Of a DNA stretch of 64,000 nt, positions 23,968-36,822 are shown piece by piece (positions within the stretch are counted from its first letter, which is position 1; the number at the start of each line of letters is the position of its first letter). Location of the stretch: positions 27,728,108 to 27,792,107 of the forward strand of contig JAPWDM010000005.1 of assembly GCA_035578155.1 (NCBI GenBank), given 5' to 3'. The position numbers and the translations under genes were made by a program. Under the pieces are notes generated by a model. It was given only the letters and a program-made list of their open reading frames with translations, searched no databases and was not told the DNA's origin. The stretch comes from Brachynemurus nebulosus. Taxonomy: Eukaryota > Arthropoda > Insecta > Neuroptera > Myrmeleontidae.

Positions 23968-26257
23968 ACAAATTTGGGCTCCATGATGCTGGCACACCAT
24001 CTAAAAAGTTGAACATTGAAAAAATTTTGTCTAATAGGTCACAAATTGGTCATAATTGGTCACTTAGTCCCACTAATTGGTCAGCAATAGAAAATTTTTA
24101 AATGAATTTTGAAAAATTTGTAAAAATTTCAAGGTCACTCAAAAATTTTGGCACACCATCTAAAGAAAAAAACAAAAATAATAAGAGCAATCGATAGGAT
24201 TTTAAACCCTGATAATTGGTCAGTTAAAATAAAAAATTGGTCAAGTCTCCAAAATTAAAAAAAAAAATTAAAAAGGCTTTTTCATTCTGTGGCACATGCG
24301 CAAAATCTCTACTGGTAAATCTAACTGTCAGTAAATCTAGTCGATACGTTGAATTTTTCAATAGGGTAAAGCTACCAGTATTCGACCAGCCTATATTAGC
24401 ATTATTTTTATATATTAAGGCATTTTAATGAAGAATTAAATTATTAAATTAAGAAAGAATTTTCTTTCGCTGTCAAATTAATCAAACCAGTTGACCTTTT
24501 ATGACCAATTTCTGACCTTTTAAATGATCTAATTGGTTATCCGAAATTTCACATATGAGATGCTAAAATTTTTTGATTGACCTTGAAAGAACTTTAAACC
24601 TTAGTAAAAAATTTTCTATCGCTGACTAATTAATGAAACCAGTTGACCTTTTATGACCAATTTCTGACTTTTTGAATGATGTAACTGGTCATTCGAAATC
24701 TCACATTTGGGGTGCTAAGATCGCGGAGGCCTAACAATGGATTATAAGGAAATAACGTTTATTTTCCAAGAAATATAGTAAGGCAAATTTGTGTGGACAA
24801 ATATTCCAATATTCCTTAATTAAAGATCTTATAGTATGGTTCATTTCACTCAAATTTAACCATGCTTCATCACTTTGAATTTAAATAATTTCCGTTTTCT
24901 TGACTTTATCTCTTTCATTATCGCATTTACGTAAATTTTAAATTTACAGTTTATTTTTAGAAAAGAATAGAAGATTACATAATTTGTTTCGAATATAAGA
25001 ATTATTTAATTTTTTAACGATGACTCATGATCAATTGTATTTGAAATGGGGTATACTTAAGAATGTGTATAATAAAACAGATGTGGATTAAGAATGTGGA
25101 TAATTAAATCAAAAATTAAATTAATTACCAAAAAACCAAAAAATAAAGTTGAAATAAAAACAATAAATATATAATCAATGTTTGTTGATTATTTTCAATT
25201 TTATTGAAAATTTTAATGAAAAGAAATAAATACATAATTTACATAGAAAAAAATGATACTTTAATTGCAATTTTGATTTAAAATCAATTGTTTTTTTTAA
25301 TAAATGCTTCAGTATACAAAAATAATGCTAATATAGGCTAATAGGCTGGTCGTATACTGATGGCTCTATCCTATTGAAAAATTCAACGTATCGACTAGAT
25401 TTACTGACAGCTAGATTCACCAGTAGAGATTTCGCCAGGGCCGCGCCAAGGGACATTTGCGCTGGGGTGCAAGACAAAAATTGCCGCCCCTAAAACGCCA
25501 AACTTATTTGTAATACATTTTTGATAATAAAATATATGCCTCCCGGCTACCAGTTTACTTACTATATATACTTACTTTAATGAAATGCAAGATTGATAAA
25601 TGTTTTATGTGTAGAATTCAACGACGGTTTTTATAAAATTAAAGCATGCAAGAGCATGTTCGATCCCGATCCCGTTTGATCTCGCCGATTACCGCGCAAA
25701 TGATTGTTGTCGCTGGTCAACAATCGGAATAATCGGATTACCGACGGGTCACAACAATCATAATAGACAAGTATTTAAGCAAAATGCGGGTAACATTTAA
25801 GTGTCATCAAAATTACCACATAAAAATAGTAATAATTTTATATTTTATTTGCCGCCCCCAAAGCCTGCCGCCGGGGTACTAGGCACCCCTAACACCCCCG
25901 CTTGGCGCGGCCCTGGATTTCGCGCATGCGTCACAGTATGAAAAAGCCTTTTTTAATTTTTTTTAAAATCCTGGGGACCTGACCAATTTTTTATTTTAAC
26001 TGACCAATTATCAGGGTTTAAAATCCTAACGATTGCTCTTATTATTTTTGTTTTTTTCTTTAGATGCTGTGCCAAAATTTTTGAGTGACCTTGAAATTTT
26101 TACAAATTTTTCAAAATTCATTTAAAAATTTTCTATTGCTGACCAATTAGTGGGACTAAGTGACCAATTATGACCAATTTGTGACCTATTAGACAAAATT
26201 TTTTCAATGTTTATCTTTTTAGAGGGTGTGCCAGCATCATGGCACCACAAATTTGTT
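23968..26257. mobile_element. Long-inverted-repeat element, arms about 450 bp
   Basis: The left arm (23968-24430) and right arm (25314-26257, minus the MITE at 25436-25915) are inverted copies. They start at CAAATTTG...CATGATGCTGGCACACC and include repeated AATTGGTCA motifs, TTTTGAGTGACCTTGAAA and ACGTTGAATTTTTCAATAGG-type blocks. The centre (24431-25313) contains direct repeats of GACCTTTTATGACCAATTTC (24495 and 24650). There is no transposase frame. Confidence 0.8.
25436..25915 (-). mobile_element. hAT-type MITE with perfect 8-bp duplication
   Basis: The element is 480 bp. Inverted ends CAGGGCCGCGCCAAG are flanked by perfect GATTTCGC at 25428-25435 and 25916-25923. It interrupts the right arm of the long-inverted-repeat element, whose left arm (about 24283-24310) shows the uninterrupted sequence. 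It is the same family as 38823-40274. Non-coding. Confidence 0.9.
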
Positions 26258-26395
26258 TGTTTGTTAGTTCGTGTGTTACGTTTTAAGCAACTCTAGAATA
26301 AATTTTACATATTGTTTCATTTTACCTTTTAGCTTTTACGAAAATTAGGCATCTTGGACTACTAATAAGAGGACTTTGATCAACTCGGTCATATA

Positions 26396-26649
26396 TCGTC
26401 GCCTCCAGCCATAAGGTCGTATCTCATTTTTAGTGATTTTTTTAGGAGAGTAGAAAAACAAGAACTACTGTTACATTTTGTATTGTAAATTATAAACGGT
26501 ACTTGGTACTTGAAGAATATTAGCCTGAAAATTCTTGCATACCTTAGATTCAAATTTATAAAACAAAATGTAGCAGTAGTTCTTGCTTTTCTACTCTACT
26601 AAAAAAATAACTAAAAATGAGATACGACCTTATGTCTGGAAGGAGACGA
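26396..26649. mobile_element. Hairpin MITE with TCGTC-type ends (TA duplication)
   Basis: Arms of about 90 bp starting TCGTC and containing ATAAGGTCGTATCTCATTTT are inverted and flanked by TA. They enclose a short AT-rich loop. The first bases (TCGTC.CCTCCA) resemble the ends of the element at 38979-39944. Confidence 0.75.
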
Positions 26650-26760
26650 TAATATGTATATCTAAAAGGAGTTTCGGCATTTTGAAAATTGTTTTACTGG
26701 TAAAGAACTGAACTATTTTGGATGAATGCAGGTTTGGAGATCCTCCAGTGTCCAATTTTT

Positions 26761-26801
26761 GGAAATTCGCTGTGTTATGCAAACGCTGCGTTAGGGGTAT
26801 T
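26761..26801 (-). repeat. Solitary 5' end of the AT-microsatellite family
   Basis: On the minus strand it reads AATACCCCTAACGCAGCGTT and then AGCGAATTTCC, the first about 41 bp of the family, with nothing of the rest attached. Confidence 0.65.
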
Positions 26802-26916
26802 TTATGATTACGACTTTTGCGGTTATTTAGAAAATGAAAGAAAATTCGTCAGTAAAATAAGCCATTACAAATATGAAACAGCAATTCTTTGTCACATAAA
26901 TTGTATGTATAGATAA

Positions 26917-27361
26917 TGCCGCTGCTACACGATGCTACGAACACCTTCCAACATTCGACGTTGGATGGTTCATAGCATCGTGTAGCCGTTGTTCGAACCT
27001 ACGAGTGTCCAATGTCGAGCGTCAAACATTCGCATTTGGTCGTGTCCCGTTCGATGTCGGTATTCTTGCACCGAGTCAAAGGGATGCTTCGAACGTTTGA
27101 AGGTCAATGTTGGTTGCGTTCGTTGGTTGCGCACGACTCGTTCATGTGAAGAGAGACAACATCAGTGTATAACATTAGAGATAACATCAGACAGATAACA
27201 GCGTTGTCGACTGAGTACCAACACATCATCATTCGTATTGGATCAAACATTCGATTCACCGTGTAGCAGATACATTCGTCGCACTAACTATCGAACTTAA
27301 TTGCCTCAAACGTTCGATCGAATGTTGGAAGGAACGTTCGTAGCATCGTGTAGAACCCGCT
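26917..27361. mobile_element. PIF/Harbinger-type MITE (TAA duplication)
   Basis: The element is 445 bp and GC-richer than its surroundings. Inverted ends CTACACGATGCTACGAAC and the CATTCGA blocks that follow are flanked by TAA at 26914-26916 and 27362-27364. GTTCGA/CATTCGA motifs recur throughout. The 3-bp TAA duplication suggests PIF/Harbinger. Confidence 0.65.
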
Positions 27362-27364
27362 TAA

Positions 27365-28275
27365 GAATCATGTATGCTGGAGAATTTAAAGCACAAAAAA
27401 CCGGATTATTTCATTACCCATAAACATTCTTCTGTTACCAAGTGAAATATATGACAAACTTCCTTATTTTAAAATCGTTTCCGTTTTGCTTTTTTAAAAA
27501 AAAAATTCGTGAATTGTGTTTTTACGAGATTGTTTGTTGTGCCTTAACGCTTCAAATAATTCTCTGGTACGTACGAAAAAATAGCATTACCCATATATAA
27601 TACACATAAAGTACAAAATAAAGCGATTACTATCTCTTAGTGAAAACGTTGTTAGTTTTCCATATAAATTACTTTATACTTACACTTTTTTTTCGTTTGA
27701 ATTTTTCATGTTTTTCCGCGTGTGCTTTGAATACATATTTTCACTCCAACGTTTTTTTTTTTTATGTTTTGTCTAAAAATTATTTGAAACTGGCTCAATT
27801 TTTCTTCTTTTTTGTTATACGTAGTAGATTATTTTACCCGCGCTACTGGCGGATTTTATCGCCAGTAATTAAATTTTATTTCCTTAAAGGATAAAAGAGA
27901 CGTAATCGTACGTGGCGCTGTGCACGGTGAATTTTATTACTATTTTAGGTAAAAATTAGAGTAGGATTTATCTTGTCTTTGTTGCGTATTTGTAGTAGTT
28001 AAATGGAGCAATTGCTGAAAGTTTAAGATTGCGAGAGTAGCGGATTTGATTTTAAATTTAATAAAACTATAAACTTCGTATTGTAAAACGTGCTTTTTGA
28101 AGTAGTCGAAGTTACTTTTTCATTCGCAAGTAGGTACAGCATATGTCAAATTTACAACGGTATATCTGACCACTCATTGTCTTTGAATTCTAATTATTAT
28201 TTAATTTATTCAGTTCGATTAGTCGTATCGAATATTCTTTCGCTCCTGGATCCATTTAACCGTCATGAGTACTAG
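27365..28275. other. No gene seen
   Basis: AT-rich. Frames at 27640 and 28090 are F/L/S-biased and unrecognised. Confidence 0.4.
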
Positions 28276-28737
28276 TAATGTTGAGCCCAACTTTAGTCGT
28301 TTAATCGACTAAAGTTGCTTTTTAGATAAAAATAGTTATTAGTCGAAAATATCGAGCATATAAATAATCGATTAATTGACAAAATTTTTAATTAAATTCT
28401 TGAATAGGGTTTCAAAAACAACTTTTTTTTTAATTATTGAAAATATTTTAAAGTAAAGAAATTATATAATATCATGATAACAATATAATATCATGTGATC
28501 TCTTCTAATTTTAAAGCTGGATTCGTTCCTGACATCAACACACCAACATTTACGCCGCCCCGGGCCAAAAGTCAAAATTCCGCCCCGGCGAAAAAGCCGG
28601 TGACCTTTTTTCGTTGCTCGTTAGTTGTAACAATGCCGCCCTCTCTTCCTCTTGTTTGTCTTGAATTTTACAGAAATACCGCTCTTAAAATTTGCCGCCC
28701 CGGGCAAATGCCCGGATTCCCCCCAGAGCGGGCCCTG
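28276..28737. mobile_element. hAT-like fragments
   Basis: At 28278 a TAATGTTGAGCCCAAC end is followed by the palindrome ACTTTAGTCG-TTTAAT-CGACTAAAGT. At 28737 (minus strand) a CAGGGCCCGCTCTGGGGGG end is followed by inverted GCCGCCCCGGG motifs (28553 and 28694). These look like ends of two hAT-type elements, but partner ends and target duplications were not found. Confidence 0.4.
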
Positions 28738-31700
28738 CTAATAGAGCTTTAAGCAAAAAAGTTATTTTAAAAATGGCATTGCTTATGCCCAAGATTACCG
28801 TAAGACGGAATTCTTTTGCTTCACTTTCAAAAGTTCTTTATTCAAAATAGTATTGTAAAATAGTAAACTAGTTTAAACTAACTTACGATAAAAATATCGA
28901 AATAATTAATGTTTAGATATTTTAATTTGAAAGATTACTAGTTTTTCTACAAAAATAGACCCACAGACCAATGAACACTATTATATTATACTGATTATAC
29001 TACTAGACAAAGCGTAAAGCCAGTTTCTAGGTCTTTTTCTTGAAGCAGTTAACAAGAGTGAGACGGGTGAAATTTAATGAAATAATATAATGTCAATTTT
29101 TGAGCAAATGCGACTACAATTATTGCAGGACATAATTTGTATACATACGTATTTTGAAAATAAAGCGAATAACACTTTTCTTCTTTCAAAATTTTGCAGT
29201 TTCTTCTCCGAAAAGTAAAATTTTATTATCAATATTATATTTTGACAATAATTAGTTGAAAGTGTAACTACGGATACGAATCAGTTACTATATAACAGAA
29301 TACTATTGAGGTCGGAACTTAGTCGTAACTGATTGCTTCAATTATACATTTATATTATATGTCTCTATAATATAAAATATAATATGTTCACTGCTCTGTG
29401 AATAGACCACATTTTCCGTCATATGATATTTTCTAAGAGCAAGACAGTGCTTTTCCTGAACAATAATTTCAGAAAAAATGACGATATAAAGCTTTACTTT
29501 GTGACGATTAGAATATTCATTCTCATAAGAGTTGTGACAGGTGGTACTATCTAGTGGTAAATATTGAAACTATTCGGAAATAATTATTATTAGTTTATCC
29601 ACTATCGTGCAAAGTTATCTCCCTACTTCCTTAGGAACCAAAAAGTAAAGTCTTTAAATACGCTTTAACAGAATTCTCTTGTGCGATGATGGCTTTCTCT
29701 TGATTTCATGATTATTTAAATCAAGAAAAACCATAATCGTAAATAAGTATGACAAGTTTGACTCCACCACAATGGTAATATATAGAGTTTATGATGATTA
29801 AATTCATTTTATGTTGATGGAAATCCTAACTTGCTACATACATAATAGTTGGAATCGTTAAATGTAAAATCAATTTGACAGAGCCACGTTCCGACGAAGT
29901 GCATTTCCAAAACGACGACCACTCACTCACTCCACTACACAAGATCAGTATGAATTCACTTACAATTTCTTCACCATTAATTTATGGTATATGGTGATAC
30001 CAGCAGCCGTAGCAGTAGCGATGAAGAAAATGAATGAGATAGATAAATATATCTATCACAAAATAATAAAAGTAAAAAAAAAAACCAAACCGACAGCGAG
30101 CGGTGCAGATTAAATGTGCATAGCGTATTAGTGGTATGGATACCATGTATCACATGATATACCGCATCACAGTCAGCGTACTGAAAGGGTGACCTATTTG
30201 TGTAATCAGGAATTAAATTGTACTTTAAACATATACTTATGTAGATCTCTGTACGGTTGTATACAGGTGTTCTCATTTTAGGTAGCCGTACACATCTTTG
30301 AAGGATTTAATCCGCCTGCGGATCTCACATAAGATCAATTAATTCCAACGGATTTAATCCTAAATTTATAATATTAAGTTAACACAAAATAGAAAATTCA
30401 TTTAAAATTGACGGAACTATAGTCCTTGGTCGGATTAGTTCTGTTAAGTAATGCTTAATTATCCGCAAGTTTTAAAGGATTTGATCTGTATCTGTTTGAT
30501 TCTTCAATCCTATCAACCTGATAAAATTAAATTATTAATCAAGGGACTAAAGTGTGAGTTTTAAGCCCGAGTGTGAAGTTTGTTGCCAGAGGGCCTGTAA
30601 AGGTTCGAGGGCAACAAATCACATGAAGGGTGCAAAAGAAACACTTTAGGCCTATGGTGTGTATACTATTTTTTGCAATTCCCGATAATTTAAAATTATA
30701 AAAATTTAAAAAATTACTTAAATGTCATTCAAATTAGATGTACCTAATAGCTAATAATATCCCATCAAGTGTACTATGGATAAATTAGACGAATTGTCCA
30801 ATACAATATAACTATTTGTCTTTATCTAGAAGTTTGAATTTGTTTACTATTTTCAATTATCTAGCAACGCTATTTAATTTGAGTTAAATTTTTGTAAATT
30901 GTGCTTGCTGATTGGTTTAAAAGCGGGGAAAAAATAATTTTTTAGTCCCTTGGGACTAAAAGTGAATTTTGTAGTCCCTTGGGCTAAAAATACCACTTTA
31001 CTCTCTATATTATGAGGGACTAAATTATGTCGTTTAGTAAATTTGTCTTGAGTAAAGTTATGTTATGACCGCAGTTCACTTTCTCTCTCTGAAGTATCCT
31101 GAAGAATGTTCCAGTCTCTGAAGTATTCTGAAGAATGGTTCAATCCTAGATGAATCTTTGCAATTTGTAGTACATAATAAGTATATTTATTATGTAGGTA
31201 GATTTATTATCTTTGAAATGTTTGTTTTAATAATAAGCCAATATTTTGATGAAAGTTGATCGATTAGAAGTAAATATTTTTAGTTATTTACCCGATTAAA
31301 TAGCTTTAAAGGCAGCATTAATGTCTGAGGAATTCAACTTACTATCTGTCTCCCCTTATTACGTTAGTATAATTACATCGCAACATTTACTCATCTGAAG
31401 CAAAGAACGGGAAACTTTATAAGTTTAATTTCCCACAAGCTTACGCCCACACATAAGTCCTTGTATAATTATGTCATCAAGAGTATTTTAAAATAACCAA
31501 AATGCAAACGTTAATCAAAATCCGTGAAATTCTAAAAATCATAGAGCAAATTTCGAAGAATTTGGTATCTGAGTTATATATTATAAAGTATTCATTCTAT
31601 ATCATATCTCTAAATACATTGAAGACGAGTACAGTTGAGTTAGAACAAGCGAAGTGGTGAACGTGTATTACAATATATAAGTACACTAAAAGTAGGTAGG

Positions 31701-31794
31701 TATCAAATAATTCATGTAAACGCAAGAATAATTCATTGGGTTTCATACGAGAACATGTTTTTGCTTGAAGTATATGTGTTTGGATGTATATTAA
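28738..31794. other. No gene seen
   Basis: AT-rich. GGGACTAAA motifs recur at about 30543, 30954 and 31017, with CTTGGG(A)CTAAAA variants at 30950-30990, possibly a decayed repeat. Chance frames at 28495 and 29977 have no domain. Confidence 0.45.
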
Positions 31795-31899
31795 AGCTTG
31801 CAACGAATATTCGGCAACTATTTGGTATTCGACTAAATTCTGTGCAGGACTGTTCGGCCGAATACCGACTGGTGAAAAAAAAGAAATTTAACGATTTAC

Positions 31900-32524
31900 T
31901 TAAGGGGAGATTGGCTAAAAAAAATTGATTTTTTTTTTGTCTTCATAATTATGTTCCTGAAAGTGTTAGAAATATTCTCCTAAAATTTTATTTAAAAAAA
32001 TTGAAAAATAAAAAAGTTATGGACATTTTAGTGCACGCACTTTACTATAATTCAATTAAAAAAAAAAATTAAATGCTATTTTCTCGAAAGTACGTTTTCT
32101 GAAATGGTTCCTCGTGTATCTCAAAAAGTATTTGAGATATCAACATAAATCAAAGTGCATGCTATTCATCGATACCGTCATTTTGGCAGGAACTAGGATC
32201 TTTTGGTCCATAATATATTTTTAAAATGGCGGCTGTTTATAGTCGAGAAAAAGCGGTGATTATTGAAAATTTATTTTCAATATGCGATTTTTATTCTTTT
32301 TTCTTTGATCCTAATTAATTCCATAACTGTATATGTATATTTTCAGAAAATTCACTTCAAAGCCATTTATACTCAGCTTATTTTTGAATTTTTTTTTAAA
32401 ATTTTTTTTATAATCTCAGAAACAATGTCGTATATTTAGTTTTTTAATAAAATATTTATTTGTATAAAAAAAAATAATAAAAAGGTCGATTTTTGATGTT
32501 TTTTTTTGGCGAATCTTCCCTTAA
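31900..32524. mobile_element. TTAAGGGGAG-ended repeat
   Basis: The left end is TTAAGGGGAGATTGGC and the right end (minus) is TTAAGGGAAGATTCGCC, both followed by A-rich tracts with an ATTGATT/CATCAAA theme. The interior is an inverted homologue of about 62700-63050, sharing AAAATGGCGGCTGTTTATAGT and CCGTCATTTTGGCAG blocks. TTAA at each end may be a target duplication. Confidence 0.55.
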
Positions 32525-32762
32525 AATATTCTAAAAAATATTCCCAAATTATGTGTACTTTAAATAACATTCCCTATTGGCTATTACGTAATATTTTTTC
32601 TGCTGAAAACAAACCAATTAATTCCATACACTCATACTCACACACAAAGCTACATAGTCATGATATGTGTACGTCATAGTCATTTAAAAATTTGAAATAA
32701 TCAAGAAAACCTCTGAATGCTCTAATTCATTACTGATTTAAAAAAAAAGTTAACAGAATATT

Positions 32763-32881
32763 TTAACCGGTTGACGATCACTAACGCTGTAAGATGTCAA
32801 GTAAGATCTTATTAACTGCGACAGAGTATCACTATCAGTTGGTTACTTCGTCATAATCCTTCGTGACCGTCATCGTGTTAA
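32763..32881. mobile_element. piggyBac-type MITE (TTAA duplication)
   Basis: It is 119 bp between TTAA at 32763-32766 and TTAA at 32878-32881. The left end CCGGTTGACGATCACTAACG matches the left end of the element at 42905. The right end carries CGTGACCGTCATCG, partly inverse to the left. Confidence 0.55.
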
Positions 32882-33152
32882 AAATGTATAGTTAATATAT
32901 TTTTTTAATATTTTAAGTAATTGTTTTAGATATTTGTACCATATTTTACTTTTTTGGAACATATTTAAAAAAATTATATTACTTATGTAATAACAAATTT
33001 GTAAAGAAAATTTAAGTACTCCAATTTTTTTGGTTGCATATAACATTTGGGATGTCGTTTGTAAAACAATGTTATAGAGAATACAAAAAAATATAAAATA
33101 TCATATAGTATTTGCCAAATATTCGGCCGAATACGATATTTGTTGCAAGCCT

Positions 33153-34808
33153 AATATGTAATGTATATACATAAATGTTAAACCAATAGAGGAGATTGGG
33201 GATTGGCCAAGTAATAAATAATTGCATTTGAATCACCGAATAATAAAGAAAAAAAAATTGCTGCTCTTTCTAGCATAAATCAAATTGCATGCCTGATGAA
33301 TACTACTCTCTAATAATATAAATTATGTATCTCGGAACTTTAGAAAGGGTAGAGAGACTTCTTCTGCTCTAAAGAGTTTCATTGATATTAAGCTTTAGGA
33401 CCCAAATTGACACTAATTAGAATGAAAATGTGATAGGTACGAATTTGTTACTAGTTATGTATTCTTATTTTAAACATTACCTATAGTGTCCTCAAAAATA
33501 GGAATTAAACTAGGTCAACGAATCACTCGTTTCGTACATGTTTTTGAAAATGACAACTGTACCTTGTATACTCGAGTGCGTACTACGGAAAAAAATATTT
33601 ATTTTTGAATTGCATTATGTATGCTACTGTGTAATTATATGAATACTATTAAATGCAATTAATTTTCATTTATATATTTTTGATTTTATTAGTGAACGTT
33701 TATATAGCTTAGAATTTATTTATTTTATAATTTATAACATTTACAAAAATATACAACAGTGGTGGAATTATATAATTTATAAAAGTTACAAAAATATACA
33801 AAAGTGGTGAAATTATATAATTTATAAAAATCACAAAAATATGTACAGTAATTTCAATTTTTTTATACAAATTTATTCACTGTCTGAAATTTCTTCTGAA
33901 GAAGTGTCATCTATCGAAATAATGAAACGGTCTGTTACATTGTCCACTTTTTCATCTAAATTCCACATATTTTCTTCTTCTTTAAGTACATGGCTAATGC
34001 ATTTTTGCCAATTTTCGGCCGTAAAATATGTACAAGAAATTAAAGATTATATACAAAAGATAAAAAATAATACTAATATTAAAATTTAAAAATGATTAAT
34101 AAAAAATATAAAATTTAAAAATTTAAAACCGAAGAGAATTATAAATAATATTAAAATTGAAAAAAATTATAAAAAATTACACAGAAAAAATATATCAGAA
34201 TTTGATAGCAAAACTTACGCGTCAGAAAATAAACTAAAATTTAAATATTATTGAATATTTTATACCTAATATCGCACCCCAATGGACTAGGTCATAAAAT
34301 TTATTGTCACACGTTTTCATAAGAAATATACATTAATAACTTAAAAAAGGAGATGGAGTATGCACTATTAGTTCAGGTACTGTTTTCAAAAAACGTGCTT
34401 TCTTTTTTTATTATATTTTATTTTAAGGGGTTGTTCACGTGATTTTTTTTCAGAAAGAGGTTGACCTAGTTTAATTTCTATTTTTGAGGAATCTATAAAT
34501 CAGTTCAACTATTTTAAATTGTATCACCCTCGGGAACACTCAGCATGAAAGTCAGAACTGCCTATATGGATAAAGGAATCGTTATAATCGTAATTTTATA
34601 TCCCCGAAGAATTCTCAACTAGATTAAATTTTTTTCTATGCTTTAGCTTTATCGAACATTATCGAAACTTATACCAAATCCGATATTTTCACTCAACGTA
34701 GTTATAATATTAAATTTATATCCTACGGGAACATGTGTCCAACATGAAAGGTAATCTTAATTGATATCTTGTTCTCAACTCATTCTCAATAGAAATTTCA
34801 CTAAAATA
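33153..34808. other. No gene seen; short tandem repeat inside
   Basis: Three copies of a 45-bp unit (AATTTATAA..TTACAAAAATATAC) occur at 33729-33850. The remainder is AT-rich without a supported gene. The 82-codon frame at 33841 starts just after this array and is unrecognised. Confidence 0.5.
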
Positions 34809-34810
34809 TA

Positions 34811-35102
34811 CAGGGTGTCAGAGAAATAAGTATCATCCTTTTGAGGGGTGACTCATAGCACTCTGTAGACACTAAAACCGCAGGAATTTTTTCGGAATTA
34901 ATAGTCGCGTCACCCCTCAAAAGGATAAGAGTTATTTCTCTTACACCCTGTATATATATATACAGTGTGCAAGAGAAATAACTCTTATCCTTTTGAGGAG
35001 TAACGCGACTGTTAATTCCAAAAAAATTCCTGCGGTTTTAGTGTCTACAGGGTGCTATGAGTCACCCCTCAAAAGGATGATACTTATTTCTCTGACACCC
35101 TG
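34811..35102. mobile_element. Inverted dimer of a 140-bp CAGGGTGT-ended MITE
   Basis: Two 140-bp units (34811-34950 and 34963-35102) are inverted about (TA)6 at 34951-34962. Each unit is itself a small inverted-repeat element with CAGGGTGTMAGAGAAATAA ends and inner GAGGGGTGAC/GTCACCCCTC arms. The whole is flanked by TA. Non-coding. Confidence 0.85.
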
Positions 35103-35104
35103 TA

Positions 35105-36366
35105 TAAAGGTAAAAAGATGAAAATTGGTACTATTGTCATTCTAAAGGGAAAAAATACTTTCTGCGGGTAAAATCTCAGAATTTCTCTGATCTATTGAGC
35201 CCGCTTTGTTTTGATTAAATGCGCAACAGCGAAGATCATATGCATCTTTTCATCGATAATTCTATAGATTTTGTTGGTATAATGGAATGATTATTGTAAA
35301 TTAAATATGAGATTTTGTGATAAATATTGGATGACGAATTTTCCTCGACTGGTTCCAAACAAACAAACCCAAAGATAAGATTCGGAGTTGTTAAACACTG
35401 GACCAACTTGGGCTCCATTCAAATCAAACTACTGTAAATCAAGTTTACAGTAGAAACTTTCAGTAAATACTAAATTTTGCCATTAGCGGAGTAAAATTCT
35501 TGGAAAAACTATTATGATGTCCCCACTCTGGCTTTACCAGTAACTTGTGTGGCGAAAGGATTAGGATCCCTACATAGATGTGGGGAACCGCATTATTGAG
35601 AGCTTCTACTATGCTTACATTGACCCCGATTTCCCCTACCAGTTGCGACTAGTTTTAAATTAAATTACCAGATAAATTCTACGTGAATTATTAGATTTTC
35701 ATATTGGCTTTAAGAGTTTTATAAATTTTCTATGCACAGCATGTAATTTATGACAATCGTTTTCAGAATACGTACACAAAATTATTATTTATGAAAAATT
35801 TTTGAAAAAACTCAAAAATCTTTGAAATTGATATTTGTTCAAAAATTATTTGGTTTTTAAAAACACAAAAATTTTAAGTTTCTCGTTAAAACTTCATCAC
35901 AAATGGATAAAATTTTTGTATTTAAAAAAAGTATTGTGGAAATCGTTAAAAACTCATAAAAAGTCGGAAAAACATTATTAAAAATATATTAAACACCAAT
36001 TTCATTTCAACTGCAAATAATCCAGCTATCATCATTTTCCGCTTCATTGACTTCCGGAACTATTTAACAAAATTTAATAAAAAGAATCTTTGTTTCTTGT
36101 ATTTGTTTTTCATGCGTGAAAATCAATTTCACTTTTCGTTTATTACTAATGAAAATCATGAAAATCTATATTATATTACAATAATACGATTGTCTTCTGT
36201 GTCTATGTGTAAAACACATAATTAAATACATCTGTTTTAAAATAATTACGCTTACTTGTTTGTTTATGTTTTCAATGTCTCGTTAAAATTGTAATTAATA
36301 CTGTGAGTAGAATAATATACAAGATATAAAGTAGGTGCTACGAAGTGTCTAACATTTTTGTTATTA
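35105..36366. other. No gene seen
   Basis: AT-rich apart from a GC-richer stretch at 35515-35645. That stretch has no open frame of note and no repeat signature. Confidence 0.4.
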
Positions 36367-36368
36367 TA

Positions 36369-36820
36369 TTAGGTTGAGTCATAATTCATAACCACATTTT
36401 TGAAGCAAAAACTCCTATAGCGAGGAAACTGTAAGAATGTAATAACTAATAAAATCTATAACACAGAACACTAGAAGCAAACTAAAATCAAAATTGTGCT
36501 TGGAGTCATTTGTTGGTTTGTCACACAAGATGACTAGTCGTGCACCAGCTATGCAAGAGCAAAGATGCATTGTTATTGATTGTTAAGATCATTGTAAGTT
36601 ACACTGCATGTTGCTCTCCTGCAATACGTGTATATGTAGCTGTGTGTGTGAGACCAATCACACAGATGCAGACATCAAAAATACACAACTACAAACAGTG
36701 TGTACTTACATAACATAGTGGAGGGGTGTGGTAGAGATTTTTTGTCCACGCTGGTATCGCTAGTACAGAGATAGATATTTTAAATTGAAAAATCGGTCTT
36801 AAATTATTTACTCAACCTAA
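36369..36820. mobile_element. Mariner-type MITE
   Basis: The element is 452 bp. Inverted ends TTAGGTTGAGT are flanked by TA (36367-36368 and 36821-36822). TTAGGTTG ends with TA duplication are characteristic of mariner. There is no transposase frame. Confidence 0.75.
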
Positions 36821-36822
36821 TA

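Larger units (their letters stand above)
31795..33152. mobile_element. GCTTGCAAC-ended element, probably hAT-like
   Basis: Inverted ends AGCTTGCAACGAATATTCGG and (minus) AGGCTTGCAACAAATATCG are each followed by ATTCGGC-rich sequence (ATTCGGCCGAATAC at both ends). No 8-bp duplication is clear. It contains two further elements, at 31900-32524 and 32763-32881. Non-coding. Confidence 0.55.

Noticed and set aside
28738..31794. Possible host gene in the GC-richer patches around 29890-30190
   Set aside because: No open frame with coding character, no domain and no convincing splice-site chain.
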